Shown here: one piece after another, positions 23,771-36,300 of the stretch
Position numbering within the stretch: the first letter of the stretch is position 1
How the letters are laid out: every line of letters starts with the position of its first letter
Source of the DNA: Siphonodentalium dalli
Taxonomy: Eukaryota > Mollusca > Scaphopoda > Gadilida > Siphonodentaliidae
DNA length: 64,000 bases
Direction: 5' to 3'
Assembly (NCBI GenBank): GCA_032622095.1
Contig: CP136062.1
Span: 227,494,578 to 227,558,577, forward strand
Notes under the pieces: model-generated
The model's input: only the letters and a program-made list of their open reading frames with translations
Told to the model about the DNA's origin: nothing
The model's database searches: none
Position numbers and translations under genes: made by a program

Positions 23771-23979
23771 GTAGGACCCCGGGCTTTTCTGCAGCTTATT
23801 TCTATCCCAATCAACCCAATTCTTTGACGAAATATACATAATTGTATCGAATTCAACCCAGCAAAATTAATGTCGATGAATTTAGCTAATATAACTGCAA
23901 CTAAACCAACCGTTCCCGGTGAAAAAATGCTTTCTGGTAACAGCGGTTTATGAAAAAAAATAAAAAAATTATACATCTA

Positions 23980-24650
23980 ATATATATTTTGGGACTTCTG
24001 TTTGTTTGTCTGTTAGCTATGGTCGGGAAAACGGCTGGACCGATTGAGCTCAAACTTCCAATCTAAGGTTAATATACCACGGGCAGTGTTTACCGCCGGT
24101 TTGGAGAAGCTCCGAGCACCCCTTCTCCACTTCCAGTCACCAAAATGACCGTCCTTGGCACTGTGGATTTAATCGCGTTGATAGTTAAAGAGCGTTCGTA
24201 TCCGCAGTGTCGTTGATAAAGAGCGTATGTGTGTAGTGTGATTCTTATGTCTGGGGCCAGACCTGAGTGTGTCTGTATCCAGACATGGGCGTGTTGTGTG
24301 ATTCTTATGTCTGTCTTCGTACTTAGGGGTTCCAAGGAACGGGGGAGATTTTCATCGGGTAAGTTTTTCCGCCCGAGGTGATCTTCACCTTGAAACGGGT
24401 ACCGACAACCGTACCTCTTTTAGGGATGGGTACCATCACGGGACGGGTACCATCATTTCTCTTGATTAAAAAGGCAGAATTAACTCAAATTAAATTAAAA
24501 AATTAACGGATTTCGACGAAATTTGATACCTAGGGATACTTTTGTCGGGGGAGTGTTTTGAACGGGTCAAATCGTTACCCCGACCTGACATTGACCTTCA
24601 AAATGGTCAATTCAAGGTCAAAGCCCGGACGAAGTCGGGTCACCTGCTAG
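23980..24650 (-). mobile_element. Second GGTGACCCGACTTCGTCC repeat, opposite orientation
   Basis: Ends with CCGGACGAAGTCGGGTCACC and CTAG; the beginning AATATATATTTTGGGACTTC matches the inverse of the other copy's tail. It contains GGGAAAACGGCTGGACCGAT. Confidence 0.6.
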
Positions 24651-25113
24651 TCTGATATATAGAACGAGAGCGATAACCCAGATTGTGTTTACGGTATAGT
24701 ATAGCACCACTATACCTGACTACATCCACTTATGTTGCTACTTGTTCAGTAACTTGACTAAACAACGTGGACGTGCGCTAACTTGTTTAAACAAGTTACT
24801 GGCGGTCAGATGCCCGTAGCCCGTTTATATATAACCATGGGCATATGTGAGAAATACACAAGGGAACCACACTCCACATATTGGATCGATAAACATTGCC
24901 CTGTGTGTTTTGATGTTGCGTTTTTTGACGATCGGTTGTCCGTATCATTTCTGCAACACAATAATCGCCTTATTTGGCTGCAAGACGTTACCGTGTGATC
25001 GCCACCGAATCGTTTTCATTTTGAATATGTTCCATATAGCCGCCGGCGTAGTGTATTCTCGGATTTAAAAAAAAAGCCGAGAGCAAAGTCGCGAGGGGCA
25101 CACCCCCCCCCCC

Positions 25114-27557
25114 CTGAGTCGTTATTTCGTGGAAAAATCTGGATTCAGGTTACAGATTAGACCCCGTACGACGTGGTTCGGTAAACGAACAGACCAGAAG
25201 TTTTTTTTACGAACAGACCGTAATCGGAAACAATCGTTATTTCGTCGTTATGTGGATTCCGATTCTGATTCCAATTACGGAATCAAACGTTCATAAAGTA
25301 AACAAACCGAAATTTCCCCACCTCGGAGTTTGAAAACACAATAAAACATAATAATCCGTCCCTGTACAACTTATTGCAGAATATAAACGATCTGTATCAA
25401 AGAATTTTAAATGCGGAGACAAATGTGTGTTATCGGGGAGAATATTACTGAAATTAGCCAAATAATAATGTTATTACTAGTAACGCTGGGGGAGCACTTC
25501 TGTTGATGGCGAACTTGAAGCAAATCATTGTCAATTTCATTGTCACTTTCATCATGTTCATTTCCTAGTTCCATCCATAACGTACCGCCCGAACGCATGT
25601 CGATTTCAAATTCGGCGGATACGTCACCATTGACCGAATTCACACAAACCTGCATGGATATGTATTCTGCTTTGTTCGTTATTATATGTTCCTTCTTATT
25701 CAAGAAATAGTAGGATTATATGATATTGATGGATTATCAGATACACGTATGTACTCTCTAGTCTTATAGCAATTTCATATTTAAAATGTTTTGTTTCGTT
25801 AAATGCAGTCGTTTTGCACAATAGTCTCTTTATATAGTGCAGACACAGGCAATTTTGGCCAACGTGCTGCACATTAGTTGGAAAATAAAGCTTTGCCCAT
25901 GAAGCTAATGATTTGGTCTTATGCTCGCACGTGAACGGCATCTTCCAATCGCACAAACACAAATGTAAAGCTTATTCTAGGATCACAGGACTATATAGTG
26001 GAAATGTCATTAAATTGATTGATTAAGAACCCACACGTACTAGGGGCGTGCCTCGAGGTTTCCCATGGGAGTGCTCCATCACATTTCCGGCCAACTGCAC
26101 CACCCCCTTGAACCAAACATCAAACTCACAGATTCGGAGAATTCCATTTGCACCCCCTTGGAAACATCCAACCTGACACACCCTAAGATTGGAAAATTAC
26201 CAACTTTGTAAAATCAAGTTTGGAAAATCAAAAAATGAGAACAATTCCAACCTATACATGGTGTCAAATTAATGTCCAAATAATATTGTGTCAGGCATGA
26301 AATTTCCAACAGCTGGAAATGTACCAAAATTTAATTTAAAACATATTTATTTGTCAAATTTAGATAACATGATATATAACACATACATTTGTTTATACAA
26401 ACAATGGGATTGGAGGACAAATACTTACTCACTTATGGGTATACCCCCTCTCTTGGAATAGTTAGTCAAAAGAATCCTGATTTGATTCACGTATGAATGA
26501 CTGTACAGCTAAGAAAATTTTACCAAAGTTCGGGGGGGGGGTCGAGACACCCCAACCAACCCCTGTCGCCACGTCCCTGTACAACTGACAAGTTTCGTGT
26601 GTTCTCCACAACGTCTTCGGAATTTGATTCAGGAGATCTAGAGCTGTTTCTTCCCCTCATCAATAAACACGCTTTAACTTGAAAAAAAGATGCAATTAAG
26701 TCGGATTGGCACCTAATTAGGTGCCATGTATTATACACATAGAAGAAAAGCATGACTTTCACAACAAATATGAACATTATAAATATAAGATACAGATGAA
26801 TACTGCTGCCCCATATGGCACCCATGGCAAATAGGCCTCACTTCAAAAATTGAAATGGTTCAACACCGAGCAGTCAGATATATCTTCAATATTTACAACT
26901 ACCCAAGCAGCCCCACAAACATGTTAAACATTCTTAAATGGCCTACTCTTAGCAGTAGAAGAGACTTCTCCTCTGTTATCCTCTTCCATAAAATCAGATA
27001 TAATCACGTAAACATCACTGACTCTACTCCACTAACACCCACACGAGACCACAAACTTCTCCGCCCCTTCTATCGACCGAAATACCTCAGCACTTCCTTC
27101 TATCCGAGAACAATTTCTCTCTGGAACAAAATCCCAACCGATACTGCAAATATACAAGACACATCATTGTTTAAGGATGCCCTCCACAGTCACTTATATG
27201 AACCCGGTAAGAGCAAGCAGGGCTCCTCCACAAAACCACCACCAGCGTCAAAATAATGGTACATAAATTCCAAATACTCTTGATTTTAATAATAAACAAA
27301 AACAAAAACAAAAATTCTTTTACCCATGTAATTATATTTTATTCATGCGCCCCCTAATAATCCTCAGTTCATTGAGGGTGTGGGGTATACTGTAGATGTA
27401 GATGAGATGATACTTGTGTCAAATGCCTGAGCCATGTTTGACGCTGGGAGAACATAGTATCGGAGACCACGTGGATTTCAAAATCTGACCTAGAATCGGG
27501 AATTAGCCACGCCCCCGTCGGATTCGGAATCCAGATTCTCACGAAATAACGACTCAG
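25114..27557. mobile_element. Element with CTGAGTCGTTATTTCGTG inverted ends
   Basis: CTGAGTCGTTATTTCGTG at the left and its inverse CACGAAATAACGACTCAG-like end at 27540-27557, each followed inward by an ATCTGGATTC segment. Contains the LINE fragment at 26795-27256. Target duplication unclear. 25320-26790 is AT-rich with no recognised coding. Confidence 0.5.
26795..27256 (+). pseudogene. 3' terminal fragment of a second LINE reverse transcriptase
   Basis: Starts near EYCCPIWHPW, continues IEMVQHRAVRYIFNIYNY, NILKWPTL, SRRDFSSVILFHKI, RPFYRPKY and FYPRTISLWNKIP, and ends with TGA-free sequence to TAA. This is the conserved end of CR1/L2-like reverse transcriptase ORFs (iE.vQrraaR ... L.W.tL..RR ... 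FfprTi..WN.LP). No catalytic RT motif remains, so it is a 5'-truncated copy. An A-rich tail with repeated AAACAAAAAC follows. It sits inside the 25114-27557 inverted-repeat element. Confidence 0.85.
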
Positions 27558-28034
27558 TGGCGAGAGTGGGGGCTGAACTCGGTTTTGCAGCTTGGTTCAC
27601 CTCCGCGCCTTTCCGATATGTGTGGGTAAGACATATGCCGATCATTGTCGTCCTCATTTGAGAACGATAATCGAGTACAACCACAGTAGTTGATGACGTT
27701 TTACGCGACCGCTAAATGATCGTGTTATCATTTTGACATTGTAACAAATTTATTTCACATATCTATTCACTTAAGGAATATCGCATGTAATTATAACTTA
27801 TATAAGATGCACATTGTTTTTTTTCTTCAAATAACTGGGCACAATGTCGAGAAAATGGGGCTGTGATTGTCCCCACGGAGCCATTTCGACATGGCGGCGG
27901 CGTGCACACATAAAAAAAAAAGAAAGAGAGCACCGCCATTAGTCTCAAATAGAATTCCGCCCCAACTATTTTCGAATACGAGGGCATGAGCTAATAACGT
28001 AGTAGTTATACTGCTCCTATGCCCCATTACACCC

Positions 28035-31000
28035 GGTCCTACTAAACAACGAACACAAACGAACATAAACGAACACAGGTCTAAAAAGCGGAATAGAAGG
28101 GTGAAATTTGGTTTGTGGGTGCGTGTGGGTCCATTATATGTGTATGTGGTGTTATTTCCAACTTTGATGACTTATTTTTCGAGTTATAAGCATTATTTGA
28201 ATGCAAAGCTACTAAACTAGTAAACAACGAACACAAACGAACATGAGATTAGCCGTATTGCAAAGGTGTTAATTAACTACCGCCTTTAGTGATGTTCCGA
28301 TAATGAAAAAGCTTATCGGACCGATTTCCGATAACTGGAGGCACAATCGGCCGATTTCCGATTCCGATGTTTATATATATTGTGCGTTTGTTCCTATAAT
28401 GGACTTATATACACCCAATGCACTCCATATCCCGCATAGTTTCAAAGCCAAATACATCAAAGAAATATATACACACTGTCGTGACAGTATTTCTGCCGAT
28501 GTCGGTTGTGTGCTTCCTTTGATGTATACCGGTTGTTGTTTTGACAAAGAGATCAAAGGTGCCGACTCAGAGCAACGTTATGACCATGTGTGGAACACTT
28601 GCATGCGGAGTAAAAGTCTTGATTGAATACTTGTAAGTTGCAACAATGTATGGAATGGCGATGATTATTAACTAAATTTTGATTGATGGATAATAATTGC
28701 TGTCATATTTGTCTGAGATTTCCCAAGTTTCCATTGGTCACACCTTTTATCTTTTAACAACTCGGAAGCTTATATAGTTCCGCCTGCTCAATTTTGGTTT
28801 CGCAAGTTCAACGTGGAGCTAAGCGTATTTCATAGCATACGTTGTACAGACGAAAACGCTAATTATGCCCCTACTAACGTTGATCGTTATTGAAGACAGT
28901 TCTGATAACAACTGTATTAATTCATTCAGTGTGTGCTTCAAGTTATTGACATAGCATGTGACGTCACATGACACATGCTCTAGAGGAAGCCTCACTGTAA
29001 TCAGGTCAGCTTTTTAATTAAAGCTTTCTTTGAATCTATTTCGTGTCAACGCGATTGAACCAATAACTTCATATTACACAGGATGTCGGGCATGTGTATT
29101 GGCATTCTTATAATATATCATCATATCAGACTGCTTTGATGATGCCAATGGCTTCTTTTTAGGCTGTTACAACTGCGTTTTACATTCAATACTACAGTTG
29201 TATTGCGTATGTTTATTAAAGCGTGCACATTGCACTTAGATACTAGAACGTTTTTATTTATTTTGACAATCGGTAAAAGCCGATGTTCAACTGCGAGGTA
29301 CGATTAATTTCCGATGGGCTATTATCGGCCGATGGCCGATTCCGATTATCGGAACATCACTAACCGCCTTCTCTATGGCTTATACTCTGTCTCTTTGTCA
29401 CTGAGTTGTTTTGACTTAGTTAGTTTGTCTTATTATTACTTTGTTTAACTTCCCTGGCATCACACTGCTCTTTCAGTAGAGCTTCAGGTACTAGAATCAA
29501 AGTTTGTTTTATATACAATCAAATATTTATATATTATTTTACACTGACTCAGCCCCGGCGGAACGATGGGCAGAGTTTGTTCTCCTTGAAGTCAGTGCAT
29601 GGATGAAAATGGCTCCAGCAAAATGTTGCATTATTTAAATCATTAAAATCAAGTAATGTACTTATTTGATATGAATCCAAGAAGTCTATATTTTATTTTA
29701 TCACATGATTAGCACTATTTTCCTATGTAATATTCGAGCGTAATCGTGTAATATCGTTGCGTGCAATGACGTCACGCTGCTCTTTGGGACAAAGTTCTCT
29801 GTCTGTTAATTATTGTTGTTTTCGATAAAAAATTAAGCGATTATATGACCATGTGATAAAAAGTATCTCAAACTCGTTCTATTGTATACGTAATTTATCA
29901 ACCTCGTCAACTAAATTCTGTTTGAGCCTCGGTAAACCTCGACTCAAATCGAATTTAGTGAACTCGGTTGATAAATTCCGTATAAAATAGAAACTCATGT
30001 GAGATCCTATATGTATATTTACATACTATATGCTAACTTTCTGTCGTTTGTTGGTGATCGTCTTGGTTTTTGATGTCTTCACTCTTTCCTTTTTTTTTCT
30101 CCATTTTTTTTTTGCCAGAGCGATAGTTTTGGGTATAGTTAATTGTCATCAGTTGAAGTTTGGAATTTGGAATTGTCACTCACAAAATTAAGAAGTTTCG
30201 CATTAGTCTGTCTCGTTGTTCGGCCGTCATATTTGTTCAAATTTCGTGTCTCACTTCCAAAGATGATGCAATGCCTGATAATGTAAAATCCCCTCCACTC
30301 GAATGTCAAGCAGTTGGTCAGTCACTGTTTCATTTAAATTGTCTGTAAACTCAGTCAATTTTTTTGTTAATTATATTATTAAAGGCACGGGAGGCCTTAG
30401 TTGTCGAAAATATTCATATTTTTCCCAATCACCGTAAACAGAAAAACACTAAAACGTATACAGTTTCGTTCATCGTGACGTCGTGTAAACAGCATGCTAT
30501 CATAAAGACCTACTATATATTACCTAAGCAAGAGCCTGATTGTGTTACAGAAGACAGCACCGTACGTGTTACTGGCTAATCACACACAAATGATATAAAC
30601 GATCTTTATTAGTTCCATATCAGGAATTCAGCAACAAAGAACGCTCTTTATGTTTACCATCATAATATAAACAAACACCAGGAAAGTAACTTTTTATGCT
30701 TTTGTTTACACAATGGTCAAACATATGACAATAACATACTTTTATGCGATATTTCTTATTTGTATACGGACAAAGTCTGTCTACATTTTCTTTTTGTGTC
30801 GGTTTTCGACCGTTGGAAATTTTTCACAGCATATACCCACTGCCAAGGACTCCCGCACCTTTAATGCTTTCATAATTGTTATTTGTCCAACATTTCGGAA
30901 TTGTTGAATTTTGTTTTCTAGCATTGAAAACTTTCGTCTTTAGTCTTTCCATAAATGTAAGGTATCGTCTGTTGTCACATATATTTGTCAATTATGTCTG

Positions 31001-31644
31001 TCTGTATTTCGTCATGAATGATTTTGTTTTCTATTGTTACCAAGCCGCTCTCGCTATTGAATACTTTTCCATCTTATTGACAGTTTGATCACTGTCTGTT
31101 TTACTTAAATTACGATTGAGGTTTTCCTTAAGATGCCTGGTACATAGCGTATGCGTGTATCAGGAAAGCAAGCAGATATAGCATTTACCAGAGTGATCTC
31201 TGAGACTGATAAAATATATATAGTCATCTCAGAGACTGACAACAATGACTCACTCACATTCACTCAAATGTTTTGTTAGCTAAGCATTAAAACGCCGACC
31301 TCTGATGTTTCCCCGTGTTTTTATTGCCATCAGTGATAAAATTGACAATCATCTTGCAGTAAAAACAAGGAGACAGAGTAAGCCGTAGTTAATTAACACC
31401 TGCATGGTAACCTCTGCACTGCCGCTAATCTTATGTTCGTTTGTGTTCGTTGTTTAGTAGTTTTGTATTCAAATAATGCTAATAACTCAAAAAATAAATC
31501 ATAAAAGTTGGAAATAACACCACATACACATAGAATGGACCCACGCGCACCCATAAACCAAATTTCACCCTTCTACTCCGATTTTTGGACCTGTGTTCGT
31601 TTATATTCGTTTGTGTTCGTTTGTGTTCGTTGTTTAGTAGGACC
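28035..31644. mobile_element. Long-terminal-inverted-repeat element enclosing a hAT insertion
   Basis: Ends GGTCCTACTAAACAACGAAC and inverse GTTCGTTGTTTAGTAGGACC. The arms are about 250-300 bp and share ACCAAATTTCACCCTTCTA, GGAAATAACACCACATACAC and CGAACACAAACGAACAT. The interior has the hAT element, a small palindrome at 29870-29995 with ACTAAATTC arms, and unrecognised sequence 30000-31380. No transposase seen; target duplication not evident. Confidence 0.65.
28287..29362. mobile_element. Non-autonomous hAT element with 8-bp target duplication
   Basis: Termini TAGTGATGTTCCGATAAT and its inverse ATTATCGGAACATCACTA, flanked by the direct repeat ACCGCCTT (28279-28286 and 29363-29370). An 8-bp duplication with this terminus is characteristic of hAT. 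The interior repeats the CCGATTTCCGAT motif near both ends and has no recognisable transposase; the 107-codon ORF at 28303 reads through the terminus. Confidence 0.9.
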
Positions 31645-31649
31645 CAACA

Positions 31650-32858
31650 CACCTGGGTGCTGGTTACCTGGCCATATAATGATAATAATCAACGATGTAA
31701 TCCCCAGAAAATGTATGTCGTCACTTGCCGGAACGTTGCGCCTTAGCATAGAGGAAGCTGAGCGCTAGGAACGAGTCCACATTGCCATGTGATGATGTGT
31801 GACATCAATTATCAGGTCGGGGAAATGTCCGTGGACACAATTTTGTCCGAGCTTTTAATATATTTAAACCCTTTTTTTGGTGGCATTATCACCATCTTTC
31901 GACTTTATAGTAATTTTTCGCAACATGCAAAACTTTGTGTGAGCTTGTATTTCTACATTTTCCAGTTAATTTAAAAAAACAAAACTTGGCCAGAGGTCGG
32001 TTGTCCAATTTTGTTTGCAGTTTTTCTCAACTGCCACTGGGGGGGGGGGGGGGGTATACTTAGTCCCATTGAGACAGCCCACCTCTAGTTCTATTTGAAA
32101 TGAAACGTGAGTGTTCCATAAGGACATATCGGGTTATCGTTTATATGCGCTGTATATGAAAAGTAAAGTAATAAATTTACCATATGTTCTCAATTTGTTA
32201 AAAATTTGCAACCAACAAAAGTCAACTCAAATCTACCTTTGAAAACCAAGCGACAGATAATGAACTAGAAAAATCTGCATCTGAAGTCAGTATTTAGGAA
32301 ACTAGTAGTAAGGGTTAAAGGAAAATTAATATCATAATATACAGACACTCTTGTCCCTAGGAAGTACTAGTATAGTAGCTTTATAAGACTTCTACATGCT
32401 AAGAGCTAGATCCTGTAGAGGCAGTTACTGAATACTATGGGCCTAGTATTAAATAAAATCGTTTTTTTTTGGGGGTATGTTCTGAAACTCTTGTCAAAAT
32501 TCCATTAAACTGTTCCAGGATCCAGCTTCCGCTCACAATTCATGTTTAAACAAAAATATGAGAACGAGGGGCAATTTGTTAGCTAAAAATGGGACATTGG
32601 TCATTATTATATTTATCCTCTTCTTCAATATGCCTAGCAGATATTCTTCCTTTCTCATGTCATCAATACATTTATGTACCACCTTCATTGTGTGGGGATA
32701 TTATATGATGGATAGGTTGTAAGCCTTTATTTCTTTCACTATACCTAAGTTGACAAATGGAAAAACTTTAGAGTGTATTAGGCAGTCCTCCATTCTGACT
32801 TGTTAATGTCATTGTATCAGATGTGTCACCTGGTCAGACACCCACTTACATATAATGG
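31650..32858. other. Unassigned stretch upstream of CMC2
   Basis: A 16-base G run at 32039-32054 and AT-rich DNA. The CMC2 promoter and any leader exon should lie in this region or just after it, but no motif allows a call. Confidence 0.35.
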
Positions 32859-32862
32859 TTAA

Positions 32863-32990
32863 AGGTACACAATCCAATTTGATGGTCCCCATATCATCAG
32901 ATTCCAACAACAACATTTCATCAAAAGATGCTTTAGTTATCAGAATCGATTGATATCTTTCTTGGTATCACTACCTATAATGGTTAACCT
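32863..32990 (-). mobile_element. Fragment of an AGGTACTCAATCC-type MITE
   Basis: TTAA then AGGTACACAATCC, GATGGTCCCCATATCATCAG and CAGAATCGATTGATAT. The other end is missing. Confidence 0.6.
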
Positions 32991-33060
32991 ATAAAACAAG
33001 AATAAAACTGCCAATATTATTGAAAATATTGCTTGTACATGTAGTATTGGTTGCAGTATA

Positions 33061-33194
33061 CAGTAATGCCCTAAATAATCGACTCCACTGAGAGCTTTCC
33101 GATGAATGGCAACAAACGATATTTCCGACTAAATCCTGAAAAATTACCCATAATTCTGCTGTGGTTAAGGAGTCGATTATTTCGTGCATTACTG
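33061..33194. mobile_element. Related mariner-type MITE upstream of CMC2
   Basis: TA at 33059-33060 and 33195-33196; termini CAGTAATGCCCTAAATAATC and inverse. It shares TCCGATGAATGGCAACAA and AATCCTGAAAAATTACCCAT with the copy at 7548, but one arm is largely deleted. It ends about 70 bp before the CMC2 ATG. Confidence 0.8.
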
Positions 33195-33266
33195 TATTGG
33201 AGCATTCTTATAATAACAGTGAATATTTTCATGACTGCATTTTTCAGGTGAGTCACCGTGACGATT

Positions 33267-33347
33267 ATGGTACCAGATTTGTCCCCACATCTACATACTC
33301 CTGAGTGCAACCAGCTGATTCAGGAGTTGCACGAATGTCACCAGAAT
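33267..33347 (+). CDS. CMC2: CMC2 exon 1: start and first CX9C
   Basis: 27 codons from ATG, ending HECHQN, then the donor GTAAGA. Upstream, TTTTTCAG ends at 33247, so 33248-33266 may be the tail of a 5' UTR behind a leader intron. A mariner-type palindrome ends about 70 bp upstream of the ATG. Confidence 0.92.
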
Positions 33348-36300
33348 GTAAGATGTAGTACAATGAATATTATAAGTTTTGAAACAACTAACTCAATCTG
33401 TCACAGGAATGAAATCTAATTATTTTGACAAATGCATTATAATAAATTGTTAAAAGAGACTCAAAGCCCTTTTCTTGGGAAATCCCCCCCCCCCCCCCTT
33501 CACAGTGCTTATTTGGGTCTGCGCGTTTATTAATTTTCAAGTATCTTAATTCAGATTGTTAATTTGGCTTTGGCAATCCGCTACGGCAACCCTATGCAGT
33601 GGCCTAGTTTGCTTCAGCAAATAGCTTTGGCATTGCTGATTGCCATAGCCAATTATGAGGGCTGTGGCATACATCTGAACATTTAAATATTGAATAAAAC
33701 ACCACATGACATGTACTTTGTTGATTCCTATACTTGACCTACTATAAAAATAATTTGTTTAACCAGAGTTATGTTGATGTTTTGCTCCGAGTCTCCCATG
33801 CAGTATTATTTGGGCCTGCACTTTTATTAACTGTCAATGGAATTTCCCCCATGCATTTTTATTTGAGCCTGCACTTTTATTTGGAGCCCGAGAGTAAACA
33901 CCTAAAATAAAGTAAGTTCTCCCTGTTATTTTCGAGGATATCCTCAGAATTCGATGAAACTTTGGGAAGAAAATCTCTTATATTAATAATATTAATGATA
34001 ATATTAAAGGATTGTTTGTTTTTATATAACGCTTAATCACACGACTCTCTAAGCACTCAAACAGTTACATTATCAAGCCTGAGGTGTAAGCAGATTGAGG
34101 TCCCCAGAGGGTGAATTTGGTGATGCTAGCCTGCTATGCGGGGTAGCATCACTAAATTCACCTCTGGGGACCTCATTCTGCAAATGACAGACACCCTATT
34201 TCAAGGCTTGAATTTGGTGATGCTTGCCCGCTAACTAAATTCACCATCTGGGGACCTCATTCTGGAAATGACAGACACACTATTTCAAGGCTTGTACATT
34301 ATTACCCCAGTTGTTGAGCAATGCTGTGTCTAATGCGTGCTTCCATTTGACAGGTGCTTCGCTAAGAGCGGCGAGACATGCTCACATACACCTCTACATG
34401 AACTTACGCCACTTGCCCATTACAAGTCGGAACCGCTAACCACTGGTCAATCTTTTGGGCAGATAATATATTCTATATCTTATAAACGATGATATGATGA
34501 GTAGTCACATTTTTGAATGAACACCAATTGAATGGAAAGAGTTGACTTTCCAAAAATCACAAAATGACTGCGTTCACTAAGAGGGAACATTGTACGAGCA
34601 CCAAATTTGCCAAATTGAGCGAGAAGTCTGCAGAAGAGTGGATATTGGCACTAAGGAATTGGCAGCTCATAGCAGTATTGAACTCAATGTCTACCTACTC
34701 ATTACAATGAGGGTATGGTGCCTTCAAGTCTTGTTGTGACATCAAATCTGCAAATAGTGAGTCTGTCATTTGCGGAATGAGGTCCCCAGAGGGTGAATTT
34801 AATGACGCTATCCCGCACGGTGGGCTAGTATCACAAAATTCACCGTCGGGGGACCTCATTCCGCAAATGACAGACACACTATTTACAGGCTTGTGTGACA
34901 TGAGGTTACAATTTACATGCATGTAAGCTGTTCTTCACATGAGTCTTTAAATGAGTTTCGTAACCTCATAATAATTTTGTGACTTAAAATAAGCCACACC
35001 TCCACAGAAACTGTGCTCACTCAAGCACGTAACCACCCATTGGGTTGGCATTAGCTCACGTTATCAGTCCTAATATACAAAACATACTTGTACATGTAAA
35101 ATTTCCCGACAATTGGCCTCAAGTTTAAATTTCTGAAAATCATGTTCAGACTAAATATTTGAACTTACATGATTAGCGCATAACAATGGTTTCAACATGC
35201 AAAATTTCATTATTGGAGAACTATCAGTAATGAATATAAGAACAAACATTATCAATTTATCTATTGTCTTATTAGTGGTGATGTTTTTACAGACTTCTCT
35301 ATTTTTTGCACATTTTATAGTAGTAGTCATTTACCCCTGTGACAGCCTTGGGCCACTTTTTAAAATTTATTTAAAGCTATGCATAGTGTTTTCTGATATC
35401 CTCAAAATGTTGAAGATATACATGTAGATATAATTGAGCTATGCTCCAATTAATCAACCCTCCTTAACGAGGTTGACCACCTTTATTACCACAGTACTCA
35501 ACCGCAATCATGCGATCAACTATGGTCAACTATACCACCGCCAATCGCGATACCACATCGCATTCACAGTTAGACCAACTTAGACCATATACATGTACTT
35601 CATGCGATGTTTATATATTTTTTTAAGTCAACATTGTAACCACAGAAGAGAATTTGTTTATTTTTGGCGTGACACTGAATTGATGATACAATTGCAAATG
35701 TCGGTCAGTGACAGCAAACATATTTCAAAATTTATGGATTGAACTCGCAAAAAAAATTAACATGGCAGTAATTTACTTGGTTATCGCAGTTAAAAATACT
35801 ACTGCGGTAAGATTACTGTACTGCATGTCAACCACTAGCATTTGCGGCGATACAATTTCTGGCATATAACCTTGTTAAATGGGACAGTTAATTAGAGCAT
35901 GGCTGTATATCAGCAGAAAGAGCATTCAAAATCTGTCATAAAAATAAATCTATTTTTGTGAGAAGAGAATGAAACAAATTTTAATCCTTTCATGACGGGA
36001 GCTGGGCTGGTGTAGCATTAAAGATCCTGTGCCAGCACATTCTCTTATATATATGGATCTCCCGTAGGGCACCTCGCATATAAAAGAGAATGCACTGGTT
36101 TACAAGGTCAAGGTAAATATTGCTAGGCCGATGTATTCTCTTATATATGCAAGGCTCCCTGGGAGACTCGCATATATAAGAGAATGCATTGGCACAGGGT
36201 TTTCGCTAAATTTCAGGAAGCTCTACTCATGGAAGGGTTAATAAGATCATTTTCGATATCAGAAAAAGGGAAACCATATATCTCAGAACATTTTAATTGT

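Noticed and set aside
26520-26825. 101-codon minus-strand ORF
   Set aside because: No conservation recognised; it overlaps the start of the LINE fragment on the other strand.
28303-28626. 107-codon ORF as hAT transposase
   Set aside because: It reads through the element's terminal repeat and has none of the zinc-finger or catalytic-region features expected.
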